Positions 1 through 6,560 of a stretch of DNA of 11,991 nt are shown piece by piece (position 1 is the first letter of the stretch; every line of letters begins with the position of its first letter). A program made the position numbers and the translations under genes. The notes below the pieces were generated by a model. That model was not told the DNA's origin. It ran no database searches and saw nothing but the letters and a program-made list of their open reading frames with translations. Source of the DNA: JBBQTU01 sp038213005 (GTDB taxonomy: Bacteria; Planctomycetota; Phycisphaerae; Tepidisphaerales; Tepidisphaeraceae); contig JBBQTU010000135.1 in assembly GCA_038213005.1 (NCBI GenBank), positions 1 to 11,991 of the forward strand. The letters run 5' to 3'.

Positions 1-627
1 GGCCGCCTGGCCGGTCTTGTCGGCATGGTTGGTCGTGCCAGGGCCCGGCGAGGAGGGCCAGTACGCGTTGCAGCGGTCCGCCCAGAGCACGGCACCGGCG
101 CCTTTCATGTTCACGCCTGCCCGCCGCGCGAAATTGCTCAAGAGCGACAACCTCATCCGAAAATCATTGGCGCTGCCGCCGTAGAAGACGTAGCTTTCAT
201 AGTAGTAGTCACTGGGCTTGGGCATTGCGGGGCAGATCAGCACCTTCATCGGGTTCAAAAGCAGGCCTCCCGAGTTCGTCCAGTTTGGCTGGACGTCGAG
301 CGGGGCGAGGCTGCCGTGCATATAGGTCTGATAGAGGTTGAAGAAATCGCTCAGGGAATAGTTGTCGCCCGGCGAACTACTGCCCAGCATACCCTGGGAC
401 ATGCCATTGTAAGCGCCGCCGCGTGGCAACGAGTCGCGGTTGTCATTGGCATACATGATGGTGAACAGGCCCAGTTGTCGGAGGTTGGAAGCGCAGGCAA
501 TGCGGTTGGCGGCATCCCTGGCCTTAGACAGTGCCGGCAGCAGGATCGAGATCAACAGGGCGATGATCCCGATGACGACCAGTAGTTCGACAAGCGTGAA
601 GCCACGACGGCGATTTGCGTTGCGCAT
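1..627 (-). CDS. Pseudopilin with prepilin-type N-terminal cleavage/methylation domain (3' end cut by window edge)
   Basis: 209 codons are visible and the frame is still open at base 1, so the C-terminus is missing. The start at 627 has a strong Shine-Dalgarno (AGGAG, about 7 nt upstream). The protein opens with a short basic leader MRNANRRRG, then FTLVELLVV. This is a type IV/type II prepilin peptidase site: cleavage after Gly9, N-methylated Phe10, Glu at mature position 5. One hydrophobic helix (about residues 11-33) follows, then an amphipathic stretch with ACASNLRQLG. The visible end has WADRCNAYW and a TNHADKTGQ stretch, where planctomycete pseudopilins carry their C-terminal H-X9-DG motif. 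Such proteins occur in many paralogues in planctomycetes and are presumed envelope/secretion pseudopilins; individual functions are mostly unknown. The gene lies 10 bp downstream of the GntR/LacI regulator and is probably co-transcribed with it. Confidence 0.9.
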   Translation of the reverse strand, partial: MRNANRRRGFTLVELLVVIGIIALLISILLPALSKARDAANRIACASNLRQLGLFTIMYANDNRDSLPRGGAYNGMSQGMLGSSSPGDNYSLSDFFNLYQTYMHGSLAPLDVQPNWTNSGGLLLNPMKVLICPAMPKPSDYYYESYVFYGGSANDFRMRLSLLSNFARRAGVNMKGAGAVLWADRCNAYWPSSPGPGTTNHADKTGQAA

Positions 628-637
628 GGTATTACTC

Positions 638-1936
638 CTAGTAAATCGATCCGGCACCGACAGTCGCGGCACCTGTGTTTATACGTTCAGAAGCGCCCCT
701 TGAGTTCGCAGCGCGGCGGACTATTCGCCGGTCATTGGCCGGCGGGTCATCCCAACGGTTCTGCGACGAAGCGCGCATCACGGGCAGCGGCAATTCATCC
801 TCAAAGAGAGCGGGAATCATCAGCGGTGCCGGCACGGGCGAGCCCTGCCGTTGAAGATCAATGCTGCTGAGGCAGGCCCGCAGCGACTGGGCCGCGTCGT
901 AACCGATACGTCTGACCGGGACGACGCTGGGCGTTGGCCAGGGGAAGTTGCAGTGGACGACCACATCCACGTCCGTCGGCACACGCACCCCGGCATCGAC
1001 CAGACCCGCCGTGGCGTACTCCACCAGGTTGTCATCGGTCACCAGCAGTGCATCGGGCCGATCGACCTGGCCATCACGCATCATCATGTGGATGCACGCC
1101 TGGGCCGAGATCGGCATGCGGCTGCCTACGGATTGGATCCAGTAAGGGCGAGTCTCCAACCCTCGCGCGGCGGCCTGTCGTCTGATCAAATCCGCGGTCC
1201 CGGCGACCTTCTCGGGCAACGTCAGCACACCCAGTCGCTTGCGACCTTTTGCCGCCAGGTAGTCCAGCGCCCGCAAAACAAGGTCGCCCGCAGTCACCAC
1301 GGCGGCCACACCGGGATAGTCTGCGTTGGGTTCCATCATGGCAACACGCGGGATGCCCGGTTCGTCAAGAATCGGCGTCTTTTTCACTACCCACGGATGA
1401 CTGGCAAATATCAAACCCGCCAGACGATGCGCCAGCACGTCCTCGGTCAGCCGTTCGAAGTCCCCGCTGGTCCCACGACGGTCGGTGTCAACGTCATAGT
1501 AGATCGGAATCTCAACCGGACCATCTCGGTGGAGCTTGGCGGCTTCTTTTGCCAGTGCTTCCCAGTGACGTGGCCAATTTGGGTCCGAGGGATGGGACGC
1601 GAAGACCAATGCGTAGCGGAACAAATGAGGCGGATGGGCGGTCACAAACGTACCGCGCGCGCCCTGCGTATCCAGAAATCCGTCGAGGCGAAGTTGGTCA
1701 ATCGCCCGCCCAACCGTGACAATATTGGCGTTAAGCTCACGGCGCAGTTCACGCTGGGTCGGCAGACGCGCCCCGGGCGACCACTCACCAGAGGCAATCC
1801 GCCGCCTGATCGCCAGGACAATCTCCCCCTTGCTCACCGGCGGCCGCCCGGCCCGGGGTGCTGATCGAGCCAACGCCGGGGTTGTCGGCCTGGCCTCGAC
1901 GGCATAAGAACTGTGTTTTTCTGCGTTCTTTGTCAT
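638..1936 (-). CDS. GntR-type winged-helix regulator fused to a LacI-like ligand-binding domain
   Basis: 432 aa, cytoplasmic transcription regulator. After a disordered N-terminus, residues about 34-100 form a GntR winged helix (IRRRIASGEWSPGARLPTQ, then NIVTVGRAIDQLRLDGFLD and a GTFV wing). Residues about 108-385 look like the periplasmic-binding-protein fold used as sensor in LacI proteins (LAGLIFASHP, GRKRLGVLTLP, ALLVTDDNLVEYATAGLVDAGVRVP split across the hinge). This architecture is common in Planctomycetota and Lentisphaerota and usually implies control by a sugar or similar small ligand; the ligand is not readable here. The start at 1936 has a weak GGGA site and sits about 20 nt after a predicted transcription start. 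The last ~45 residues are polar, arginine-rich and outside the expected fold. The stop codon (638-640) overlaps the ribosome-binding region of the downstream pseudopilin. Confidence 0.88.
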   Translation of the reverse strand: MTKNAEKHSSYAVEARPTTPALARSAPRAGRPPVSKGEIVLAIRRRIASGEWSPGARLPTQRELRRELNANIVTVGRAIDQLRLDGFLDTQGARGTFVTAHPPHLFRYALVFASHPSDPNWPRHWEALAKEAAKLHRDGPVEIPIYYDVDTDRRGTSGDFERLTEDVLAHRLAGLIFASHPWVVKKTPILDEPGIPRVAMMEPNADYPGVAAVVTAGDLVLRALDYLAAKGRKRLGVLTLPEKVAGTADLIRRQAAARGLETRPYWIQSVGSRMPISAQACIHMMMRDGQVDRPDALLVTDDNLVEYATAGLVDAGVRVPTDVDVVVHCNFPWPTPSVVPVRRIGYDAAQSLRACLSSIDLQRQGSPVPAPLMIPALFEDELPLPVMRASSQNRWDDPPANDRRIVRRAANSRGASERINTGAATVGAGSIY

Positions 1937-1961
1937 GCGCCATTCCCATTTGCTCTATGAC

Positions 1962-1991
1962 AATATAGCGGGTTCTGGGAATCAGTGTCAA
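1962..1991 (-). promoter_or_regulatory. Sigma70-type promoter of the GntR/LacI regulator
   Basis: Read on the minus strand, TTGACA (1991-1986, 6/6 match to the -35 consensus) is followed after 18 bp by TATATT (1967-1962, 5/6 match to the -10). Transcription would start near 1955, giving a 5' leader of about 20 nt before the ATG at 1936. This is the best canonical promoter in the window. Confidence 0.7.
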
Positions 1992-2006
1992 GAAATTTCC
2001 TCACAC
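1985..2006. promoter_or_regulatory. 22-bp imperfect palindrome over the -35 box (candidate operator)
   Basis: The left arm GTGTCAAGAAA and the right arm TTTCCTCACAC are reverse complements at 9 of 11 positions, with no spacer (centre between 1995 and 1996). The palindrome covers the -35 hexamer of the regulator promoter, as expected for a repressor site. Autoregulation by the GntR/LacI protein encoded just downstream is the simplest inference, but binding is not shown. The octamer TGGGAATG (minus strand) also occurs on both sides of the promoter (1941-1948 and 2006-2013). Confidence 0.45.
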
Positions 2007-2042
2007 ATTCCCACCGCTGGTTCCGAGAGCCTGAATTTCGGC

Positions 2043-2068
2043 GTTGCACCCCGTATTCCTGGTGCAAC
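2043..2068. repeat. Perfect 8-bp inverted repeat with 10-bp spacer
   Basis: GTTGCACC (2043-2050) and GGTGCAAC (2061-2068) are exact reverse complements. No T-run follows on either strand, so it is not a classical terminator. It lies in the 284-bp gap between ugd and the regulator and could be a protein-binding site or an RNA hairpin at the 3' end of the ugd transcript. Confidence 0.35.
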
Positions 2069-2167
2069 TGCGTGGCAGATTTTCTCTGGGTTGCAGCCAA
2101 GGGTCTTCGCCATCTCAGGCAAGACAACCCAGGCCCACCCCGGGTCGGCGGGCGCATGGGAAATCAG

Positions 2168-2189
2168 ATCGGTCGGGTTGTCAACCGAT
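2168..2189 (-). terminator. Weak hairpin downstream of ugd
   Basis: ATCGGT (2168-2173) and ACCGAT (2184-2189) form a perfect 6-bp stem with a 10-nt loop. It begins about 31 bases after the ugd stop codon in the minus direction. Only a short ATTT follows, so a rho-independent terminator is doubtful. An alternative inner palindrome GGTTG-T-CAACC is also present. Confidence 0.22.
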
Positions 2190-2220
2190 GGGGCAATATC
2201 TTGTCATACCTTCGTTGGGA

Positions 2221-3579
2221 TCAACCGCGATGATTTGTCCGGACGCGCATCTCGCTCTCGACGGGCGGGCGGCCGGTCGGGAAATACTGGAAACCGTACT
2301 CACGCATCACGTCACGATGGAGGCAGTTGCGGCCATCGACGATGATCGGCTGATTCATGGTGGCGGCGATCTTGCGGAACGGCAGCGTACTGTACTGCGA
2401 CCAGTCCGTCAGCAGCGCCACCGCATCGGCCCCGGCAGCGCAGGCCACCGGATCGGTGAACCATTGGACCTGGTCCTTGAATAGCGCCTTCATATTCTCA
2501 AGGGCCTTGGGATCGGTTGCCCGCACGGTCGCGCCCTTGTCCAGCAGATGCTGGATCACGTCAATGGCGGCCGCCTCGCGGATGTCGTCGGTGTCGGCCT
2601 TGAAGGCCAGGCCCCAGATGGCGATGGTTGCGCCCTCGATGGGCCGGCCCAGTTTGGCGATGAGCTTGTCCACAAACCGCCGCTTCTGATTGCGGTTGAT
2701 GGTCTGGATGGTGTTGACGAACAGGTTCTCGTAGCCGACGCTGCTGCTGATGTGCTCCATCGCGGCGACGTCCTTGGGGAAGCACGAGCCGCCGTAGCCA
2801 CAGCCGGCCTTCAGAAATGCCGGGCCGATGCGCCGATCCGATCCGATGCCTTTGCGCAAATCCTCCACATCGGCGCCGTAAGCGTCGCAGAGGATCGACA
2901 TTTCATTCATGAAGGAGATTCGGGCGGCGAGCATGGCGTTGGCGGCGTACTTGGCGAGTTCGGCCGACTCCCAGTTCATCGTTAGGAAGGCCTCTTCGCT
3001 GCGGATGACCGGGTCATACAGCCGGCGCATGATGCGGAAGGATTCGGGACTCTCCCCGCCGATGATGATGCGGTCGGGGTCGAGGAAATCCTTCACGGCC
3101 GAGCCTTCGCGAAGGAACTCGGGGTTGGAGACCACCTGGAAATAGGCGGTGGTGCGTTCGCGAAGGAGGTTATAGAGCTTGCGGTTGGTCCCGGCCGGCA
3201 CGGTGGATTTGACGACGATGGTAGTCAGTTGGTCGCTGGTACTGGCGACCAGGGCATCACAGACTTCGGTTCCGGCGGCTTCGAGAAAACTCATGTCGAC
3301 GGTGCCATCGGGTTTGGGCGGCGTGCCGACCGCGAGGTAAACGACCTCGGCATCGCGGATGGCATCCTGAACGCTGTGACCAAACACCAGCCGCCCAGAG
3401 GCAAGCTGCTCGGTCATGATTTCCTGGAGGCCTGGCTCGAAGATGGGGCAGTGCCCGGCCTTGAGGCGTTCGAGCTTGGCGAGGTCTTTCTCAACACCAT
3501 GAACAGAGTGTCCCGTGCTCGCCAGGCATGCGGCGGTGACCAGGCCGACATATCCGCAACCGATGACCGCTACGTCCAT
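2221..3579 (-). CDS. ugd: UDP-glucose 6-dehydrogenase
   Basis: 452 aa from the ATG at 3579. This start is chosen because GGGAG lies 8 nt upstream; an in-frame GTG six bases earlier (3585) is too close to that site. The enzyme oxidises UDP-glucose to UDP-glucuronate with two NAD+, supplying uronic and pentose sugars for exopolysaccharide or lipopolysaccharide. Visible hallmarks are an N-terminal Rossmann GCGYVG (7-12), GTPPKPDG (85-92), STVPAGT, NPEFLREG, the AKYAANAMLAARISFMNE helix with catalytic Lys210 and Asn214, the catalytic cysteine Cys266 in GYGGSCFPKD, and C-terminal GLAFKADTDDIRE (Lys327) and VDGRN. Length and domain order are normal for the TuaD/Ugd type. It is monocistronic here; no glycosyltransferase or polysaccharide-export gene adjoins it. 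Confidence 0.96.
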   Translation of the reverse strand: MDVAVIGCGYVGLVTAACLASTGHSVHGVEKDLAKLERLKAGHCPIFEPGLQEIMTEQLASGRLVFGHSVQDAIRDAEVVYLAVGTPPKPDGTVDMSFLEAAGTEVCDALVASTSDQLTTIVVKSTVPAGTNRKLYNLLRERTTAYFQVVSNPEFLREGSAVKDFLDPDRIIIGGESPESFRIMRRLYDPVIRSEEAFLTMNWESAELAKYAANAMLAARISFMNEMSILCDAYGADVEDLRKGIGSDRRIGPAFLKAGCGYGGSCFPKDVAAMEHISSSVGYENLFVNTIQTINRNQKRRFVDKLIAKLGRPIEGATIAIWGLAFKADTDDIREAAAIDVIQHLLDKGATVRATDPKALENMKALFKDQVQWFTDPVACAAGADAVALLTDWSQYSTLPFRKIAATMNQPIIVDGRNCLHRDVMREYGFQYFPTGRPPVESEMRVRTNHRG

Positions 3580-3674
3580 GTTCACATCTCCCGTAAAACC
3601 AAATCTATCAGTGACAAACTGCCGCCGCCGGAAGCGACTACGATGCCTGTTCCCTCGGCCATTTGAGCGATGGG

Positions 3675-3703
3675 ATCATAACAGGGCTGATCCATGTTGT
3701 CTT
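3675..3703 (-). promoter_or_regulatory. Candidate ugd promoter
   Basis: On the minus strand AAGACA (3703-3698, 4/6) and TATGAT (3680-3675, 5/6) are separated by 17 bp. The start would be near 3668, leaving a leader of about 90 nt before the ATG at 3579. Spacing is ideal but the -35 is weak. Confidence 0.35.
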
Positions 3704-3738
3704 GACGGAAGCCAAAAGAATCCGCAGCACCGCAGTGG

Positions 3739-3767
3739 TTGTGAGAACGCCCCGACCTCCATACAAT
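3739..3767 (+). promoter_or_regulatory. Candidate promoter of the acyl-CoA synthetase gene
   Basis: TTGTGA (3739-3744, 4/6 match) and TACAAT (3762-3767, 5/6 match) are 17 bp apart. The predicted start near 3774 gives a short leader of about 20 nt before the ATG at 3794, including the GAGG ribosome-binding site. Confidence 0.45.
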
Positions 3768-3793
3768 TTCCGCCTAAACATGAGGCACAGAGA

Positions 3794-5410
3794 ATGAATC
3801 TGATCGAAATCGCCACTGGACACGAACCGGTTCCGGAGTACTACAACTTCACCCGCGACGCCGTCGAATACTGGGCCAGCGTCCGCCCCGACGCACTGGC
3901 GATGTGGTGGACCGACGAAACCGCCCAGCGGCAGTTGAAGATCACCTTCGCCCAGCTCGCCGATCGCGCCAGGCGTGCGTCTGCATTCTTCCACGACCTG
4001 GGCATCAAGCCGGGCGACCGCGTCGCCGTGATCGCCCACCGCGTGCCGGAATGGTGGTACGCCATCCTGGGCCTGATTCGCCTGGGCGCTGTGCCGATCC
4101 CCGGCACCCCGCTGCTGACAGCAGCCGACATTTCCTATCGTCTCGAAATCGCAGGCGCCGTCGCGATCGTCGCCGACGACGCAGCGATCTCGAAGATCGA
4201 GTCGTTCGCCGGCGTAAAGATCGCCATCGGGCAAGCCTCGGCGGACTGGATCGACTTCAACCAGGGCCTCGCGCAGGCGAAGACCGACTTCGAGCCCGCT
4301 CGCACGCGAGCCGACGACCCGGGGATCATCTATTTCACCAGCGGCACCTCGGGCGAGGCGAAGATGGTGCTGCACAACCAGGTGAGTTATGGGCTGGCCC
4401 ACACCATCACGGGGCACTACTGGCTGGATCTTAAGCCATCGGACATGATCTGGGCTCTGGCAGACACCGGCTGGGGCAAGACGGCCTGGAGCAATATGTA
4501 CGGCCCGTGGCTGATGGGCGCCTGCGTCTTTGTCATGGACATGCGCGGCAAGTTCGATCCCAACATCGTGCTCCACACGCTTTGTGATTTCCCGATCTCG
4601 GTGTTCTGCGCCCCGGCGACGGCTCTGCGTCTGCTGGTCCGAAAGGATCTCAAGAGCTACCACTTCAAGTGCCTGCGCCACTGCGTGAGCGCCGGCGAGA
4701 GCCTCAACGCTCCGCTGTATTCCACCTGGCTCAATGGAACCGGACTTCACATTTACGAAGGATACGGACAGACCGAGATGGTACTGGCCGTCTGCAACGT
4801 CCGCAGCCACGGTCTGCCCATCCACCCCGGCTCGATGGGCCACGCGGCCCCGGGCTTCACCATCGGGATCGTCGACAATGACGGCAACGAATTGCCCGAC
4901 GGCACGGAGGGCAACCTGGCGATCCGGGTCAAGCCGAATCGCCCGGTGGGCATGTTCGTCGAGTATTGGAAGAACCCTGAAGAGACCACCAGCCGCTACA
5001 AGGGCGACTGGTATCTCACCGGCGACAGCGCTGTGCGCGACCCCGAAGGCTACCTGTGGTTTGTCGGCCGATCCGATGACGTCATCAACTCGGCCAGCTA
5101 CCGCATCGGGCCATCGGAGGTCGAGAGCTCGCTGCTGCTGCACCCCTCGGTCCTGGAATGCGCGGCGATCGGCGCACCGGATGAGATGCGCGGCGAAGTC
5201 GTCAAGGCGTTCATCGTCGTCCGCGAAGGTTTCACGCCGGGCGACACGCTGAAGAAGGAAATCCAGGCTCACTGCAAGAGTGTCACAGCGCCGTACAAGT
5301 ATCCGCGGCAGATCGAGTTCGTCCACTCACTGCCCAAGACGATCAGCGGCAAGGTACGCCGCAGCGAACTCCGTCGCCGCGAACAGCAGAAGGCCCCGGT
5401 TGTCCGGTGA
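3794..5410 (+). CDS. AMP-forming acyl-CoA synthetase (acetyl-/medium-chain, ACS/ACSM-like)
   Basis: 538 aa adenylate-forming enzyme that activates a carboxylic acid with ATP and transfers it to CoA. The start at 3794 has GAGG 8 nt upstream; the frame is open further 5' but that extension is low-complexity and lies across the promoter. Visible motifs are the phosphate-binding loop YFTSGTSGEAK (180-190), DTGWGKTAWSNMYGPW (224-239, the W-rich signature of acetyl- and medium-chain synthetases), the adenine site YGQTE (324-328), TGD (409-411), the hinge GRSDDVIN and the C-terminal catalytic Lys520 in KTISGKVRR. The family profile points to acetate/propionate or a medium-chain or aromatic acid; the exact substrate cannot be read. 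The final codons and stop are the first copy of a tandem repeat. It is divergent from ugd with a 214-bp gap. Confidence 0.93.
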   Translation: MNLIEIATGHEPVPEYYNFTRDAVEYWASVRPDALAMWWTDETAQRQLKITFAQLADRARRASAFFHDLGIKPGDRVAVIAHRVPEWWYAILGLIRLGAVPIPGTPLLTAADISYRLEIAGAVAIVADDAAISKIESFAGVKIAIGQASADWIDFNQGLAQAKTDFEPARTRADDPGIIYFTSGTSGEAKMVLHNQVSYGLAHTITGHYWLDLKPSDMIWALADTGWGKTAWSNMYGPWLMGACVFVMDMRGKFDPNIVLHTLCDFPISVFCAPATALRLLVRKDLKSYHFKCLRHCVSAGESLNAPLYSTWLNGTGLHIYEGYGQTEMVLAVCNVRSHGLPIHPGSMGHAAPGFTIGIVDNDGNELPDGTEGNLAIRVKPNRPVGMFVEYWKNPEETTSRYKGDWYLTGDSAVRDPEGYLWFVGRSDDVINSASYRIGPSEVESSLLLHPSVLECAAIGAPDEMRGEVVKAFIVVREGFTPGDTLKKEIQAHCKSVTAPYKYPRQIEFVHSLPKTISGKVRRSELRRREQQKAPVVR

Positions 5411-5472
5411 GGCCATGTTGTCCGGTGAGGCCATGTTGTCCCGGTGAGGCCATGTTGTCCCGGTGAGGCCAA
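5399..5472 (+). repeat. Four-copy tandem repeat, 18/18/19/19 bp
   Basis: Units at 5399-5416, 5417-5434, 5435-5453 and 5454-5472 follow the pattern GTTGTC(C)CGGTGAGGCCAT. The first two are identical 18-mers. The third and fourth have one extra C, and the fourth ends CAA instead of CAT. Unit 1 encodes the last residues (Val-Val-Arg) and the TGA stop of the synthetase gene. Each unit contains a GGTGAGG, which resembles a ribosome-binding site, next to an ATG or near-ATG. The array ends 24 bp before the -10 box of the next gene. Confidence 0.95.
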
Positions 5473-5484
5473 CTGGCGGGCGCG

Positions 5485-5508
5485 GCCCGCGGCCCTATAA
5501 TCGCGGGC
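5485..5508. promoter_or_regulatory. Consensus -10 box framed by a 7-bp inverted repeat, upstream of thiD2-thiE
   Basis: TATAAT (5496-5501, 6/6) lies inside the spacer of a perfect inverted repeat, GCCCGCG (5485-5491) and CGCGGGC (5502-5508). A third half-site, GCGGGC (5476-5481), is also a perfect partner of GCCCGC (5485-5490). The -35 position, CTGGCG (5473-5478), is poor (3/6). Transcription would start near 5508, so the ATG at 5511 would be almost leaderless and the one at 5529 would have a leader of about 20 nt. No TPP riboswitch motif (CTGAGA) is seen between 5411 and 5528. Confidence 0.5.
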
Positions 5509-5528
5509 TGATGAGTGACAGGCCCGCC

Positions 5529-6560
5529 ATGTCCGTGCTGCGGATCATCGACGCCAACGCCAATCGCGCGCGCGAGGCGCTGCGCGTTGTTGAGGACTAC
5601 GCACGGTTTGGCCTGAGCGACGACGACCTGTGCTCAAGACTGAAGCTGCTGCGCCACGACCTGGCCGAGGCGCTCAAGGACACGCTGGCGGATGCGGTTC
5701 TGTGCCGCGATACCACCGGCGACGTGGGAACGACCATCAAGACTCCGGCCGAACTGGTTCGCGATGACCTGTCGCATGTCGTCATCGCGGCGGGCAAGCG
5801 GTTTGGCGAGGCGATTCGCTGCCTTGAGGAGTTCGCCAAGACCACTGATCCAGCGGCGGCGGCAAAGCTTGAGCAGATTCGCTACCGCTTCTATGTCCTG
5901 GAACAGACGGTCGCCTTCACACTGCGCCCGGCGTCGCGATTTGCCGACGTGCGGCTGTATGTGCTGATCACCCAGAGCCACTGCGCCGGCCGGCCGTGGC
6001 AGCAGGTTGCCCAGCAAGCCATCGCCGGCGGCGCTGATTGTCTTCAACTGCGCGAGAAGGACATTGAGAGCGGCGAGTTGCTCAGGCGGGCGCGCGAGCT
6101 TGTCACCCTCTGCCGACAGCACGGCATCATCAGCATCATCAACGACCGCGCCGACATCGCCATGGCGGCCGACGCCGATGGCGTGCATGTCGGCCAGACC
6201 GATCTGCCTGCGCGCGATGCCCGGAGAATCATCGGCCGGGACAAGATCGTGGGCGTCAGCACTCACTGCATCGAGCATGCCCGACAGGCGGTCCTGGACG
6301 GCGCGGACTATATCGGCGTCGGTCCAATCTTTCCCAGCACGACCAAGCAGCGGGACTTTGTTGCGGGCCTGGATTATGCGCGGCAGGTCGCCCGCGAGGT
6401 TGCGGTTCCCGCCGTGGGCATCTCAGGCATCACCGCTGCCAACGCCGCGCAGGTTCTCGCGACCGGACTGACGGCTGTCGCTGTCACGCAATGCGTGGCA
6501 GGTGCGGCCGACCCTAACGCGGCCGCCAGCGAGATGAAGGCCATCCTTTCACACCGCTAG
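5529..6560 (+). CDS. thiE: Bifunctional HMP-P kinase (ThiD2)-thiamine phosphate synthase (ThiE)
   Basis: 343 aa. Residues 3-135 match the ThiD2 domain (LRIIDANANRAREALRVVED, RHDLAEAL, GTTIKTPAE, GEAIRCLEEFAK), known as a monofunctional hydroxymethylpyrimidine-phosphate kinase and often fused to ThiE. Residues 141-343 are a TIM-barrel ThiE: QLREK (173-177), NDRADIA (205-211), DGVHVGQTDLP (217-227), GVSTH (242-246) and GADYIGVGPIFPSTTK (258-273). The usual GGI phosphate loop reads GISGI (297-301). One polypeptide would convert HMP-P to HMP-PP and join it to thiazole phosphate. The start is uncertain. ATG 5529 has AGG 6 nt upstream and begins right at the conserved region; ATG 5511, six codons earlier, lacks a ribosome site but lies about 3 nt from the predicted transcript start. 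It converges with the DUF937-like gene, with overlapping stops. Confidence 0.93.
   Translation: MSVLRIIDANANRAREALRVVEDYARFGLSDDDLCSRLKLLRHDLAEALKDTLADAVLCRDTTGDVGTTIKTPAELVRDDLSHVVIAAGKRFGEAIRCLEEFAKTTDPAAAAKLEQIRYRFYVLEQTVAFTLRPASRFADVRLYVLITQSHCAGRPWQQVAQQAIAGGADCLQLREKDIESGELLRRARELVTLCRQHGIISIINDRADIAMAADADGVHVGQTDLPARDARRIIGRDKIVGVSTHCIEHARQAVLDGADYIGVGPIFPSTTKQRDFVAGLDYARQVAREVAVPAVGISGITAANAAQVLATGLTAVAVTQCVAGAADPNAAASEMKAILSHR

Noticed and set aside
851..1864. 337-codon plus-strand frame opposite the GntR/LacI regulator
   Set aside because: The minus-strand frame carries a clear winged helix and sensor domain; the plus-strand translation shows no domain.
3638..5326. Long open frame (562 codons) antisense to the acyl-CoA synthetase
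   Set aside because: It mirrors a confidently identified gene, its translation has no recognisable domain, and long antisense frames are common in GC-rich coding DNA.
5399..5472. CRISPR array
   Set aside because: The units are contiguous 18/19-bp repeats without spacers, so this is a simple tandem repeat.
5411..5528. TPP riboswitch ahead of the thiamine gene
   Set aside because: The conserved CTGAGA and the rest of the aptamer are absent, and the space is occupied by the tandem repeat and promoter.
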